5,554 nt of DNA, taken from NCBI GenBank assembly GCA_026225435.1, contig JAMFST010001198.1, forward strand, positions 1 to 5,554, written 5' to 3'. Shown piece after piece: positions 5,231 through 5,554 of this stretch (within the stretch, counting starts at the first letter, position 1; each line of letters begins with the position of its first letter). The translations under genes and the position numbers were made by a program. The stretch comes from Labilithrix luteola. Lineage in GTDB: Bacteria; Myxococcota_A; Polyangia; Polyangiales; Polyangiaceae. The notes under the pieces were generated by a model, which saw only the letters and a list, made by a program, of their open reading frames with translations, ran no database searches and was not told where the DNA came from.

Positions 5231-5554
5231 GGGTGCCGTCGGCGGATTGCGCTGCGCGAAGGCGTAGAACTGCGCGCCGATCCCGTGGAGAGCGCCCGCC
5301 GGAAGCGCCCAGCGGAACGCGCGGCGCACGGTGAGCTCCGCCGCCGCGCTCAGCACCACCAGCCGGCCCGTAGAAACGTACGGTGCCAGCGTCCAGCGCG
5401 AGGCGAAGGCGACACCCAGCCCCTCGGCCGCGCACCCCAGGATCGCCTCGTTCGAGCCGAGCTCCACGTCGAGCGGCTGCATCTTGCGGCGGATGCCGGC
5501 CGAGCGCAGCGCTCGCTCCACCACGGCGCGCGTCCCCGAGCCCGGCTCGCGCCA
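5228..5554 (-). CDS. LysR-type transcriptional regulator, C-terminal part (cut by window edge)
   Basis: This is the last 108 residues of a LysR-type regulator; the N-terminal helix-turn-helix and half of the effector domain lie beyond the right edge. The visible sequence begins WREPGSGTRAVVERAL, the signature of the LysR effector-binding domain (periplasmic-binding-protein fold), followed by ELGSNEAILGCAAEGLGVAF and GRLVVL, all in the usual order for the second half of that domain. The GTG at 5522-5524 is internal and not a real start, because the REPGSGTR motif continues in frame to the edge. It ends at TGA 5228-5230, 7 bases past the SDR stop. LysR regulators usually control a gene divergent from their own 5' end, so the target is more likely to the right than the SDR. 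The effector is unknown. Confidence 0.93.
   Translation of the reverse strand, partial: WREPGSGTRAVVERALRSAGIRRKMQPLDVELGSNEAILGCAAEGLGVAFASRWTLAPYVSTGRLVVLSAAAELTVRRAFRWALPAGALHGIGAQFYAFAQRNPPTAP

Noticed and set aside
1..5554. CRISPR array, tRNA/rRNA gene, insertion sequence or phage features
   Set aside because: No regularly spaced repeats, no transposase or integrase motifs, no terminal repeats and no tRNA-like cloverleaf were seen on either strand.

Overview
The window is a high-GC (visibly well above 60%, with third codon positions almost always G or C) stretch of a Gram-negative bacterium. It holds four complete bacterial genes plus one gene cut by the right edge. The Gram-negative call rests on a pqiABC-type operon, which makes no sense without an outer membrane. 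The GC content, the gene styles and a candidate sigma-54 promoter would fit Myxococcota or a high-GC proteobacterium, but the lineage is inferred, not shown.

Left part (1-233): no gene can be established. This upstream region is packed with inverted repeats: three consecutive hairpin-forming palindromes between 79 and 146. They are followed by a close match to a sigma-54 (-24/-12) promoter at 203-219, just ahead of the first operon gene.

Operon (234-3909, + strand): a PqiA-like polytopic membrane protein with two zinc-ribbon modules, a PqiB-like triple-MCE periplasmic tunnel protein with an unusual 70-residue N-terminal tail, and a PqiC-like outer-membrane lipoprotein. Both junctions are 4-base GTGA overlaps with GTG starts and good Shine-Dalgarno sequences, so the three are almost certainly translated as one coupled unit. 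Together they should form an envelope-spanning lipid (or hydrophobic molecule) transport system: PqiA in the inner membrane, PqiB bridging the periplasm, PqiC at the outer membrane.

Right part (3879-5554): an HxlR-family winged-helix regulator on the - strand overlaps the 3' end of pqiC by 31 bases. It is divergent, across 79 bases, from a classical short-chain dehydrogenase/reductase (SDR) on the + strand. This HxlR/SDR pair is a plausible regulator-target module. The SDR is convergent, 7 bases apart, with the 3' part of a LysR-type regulator whose 5' end lies outside the window.

No wholly new system was found. The points most worth checking are the sigma-54-like promoter with its upstream palindrome cluster, the PqiB N-terminal extension, and the lack of Shine-Dalgarno sequences at the first genes of both + strand units, which suggests near-leaderless transcripts.
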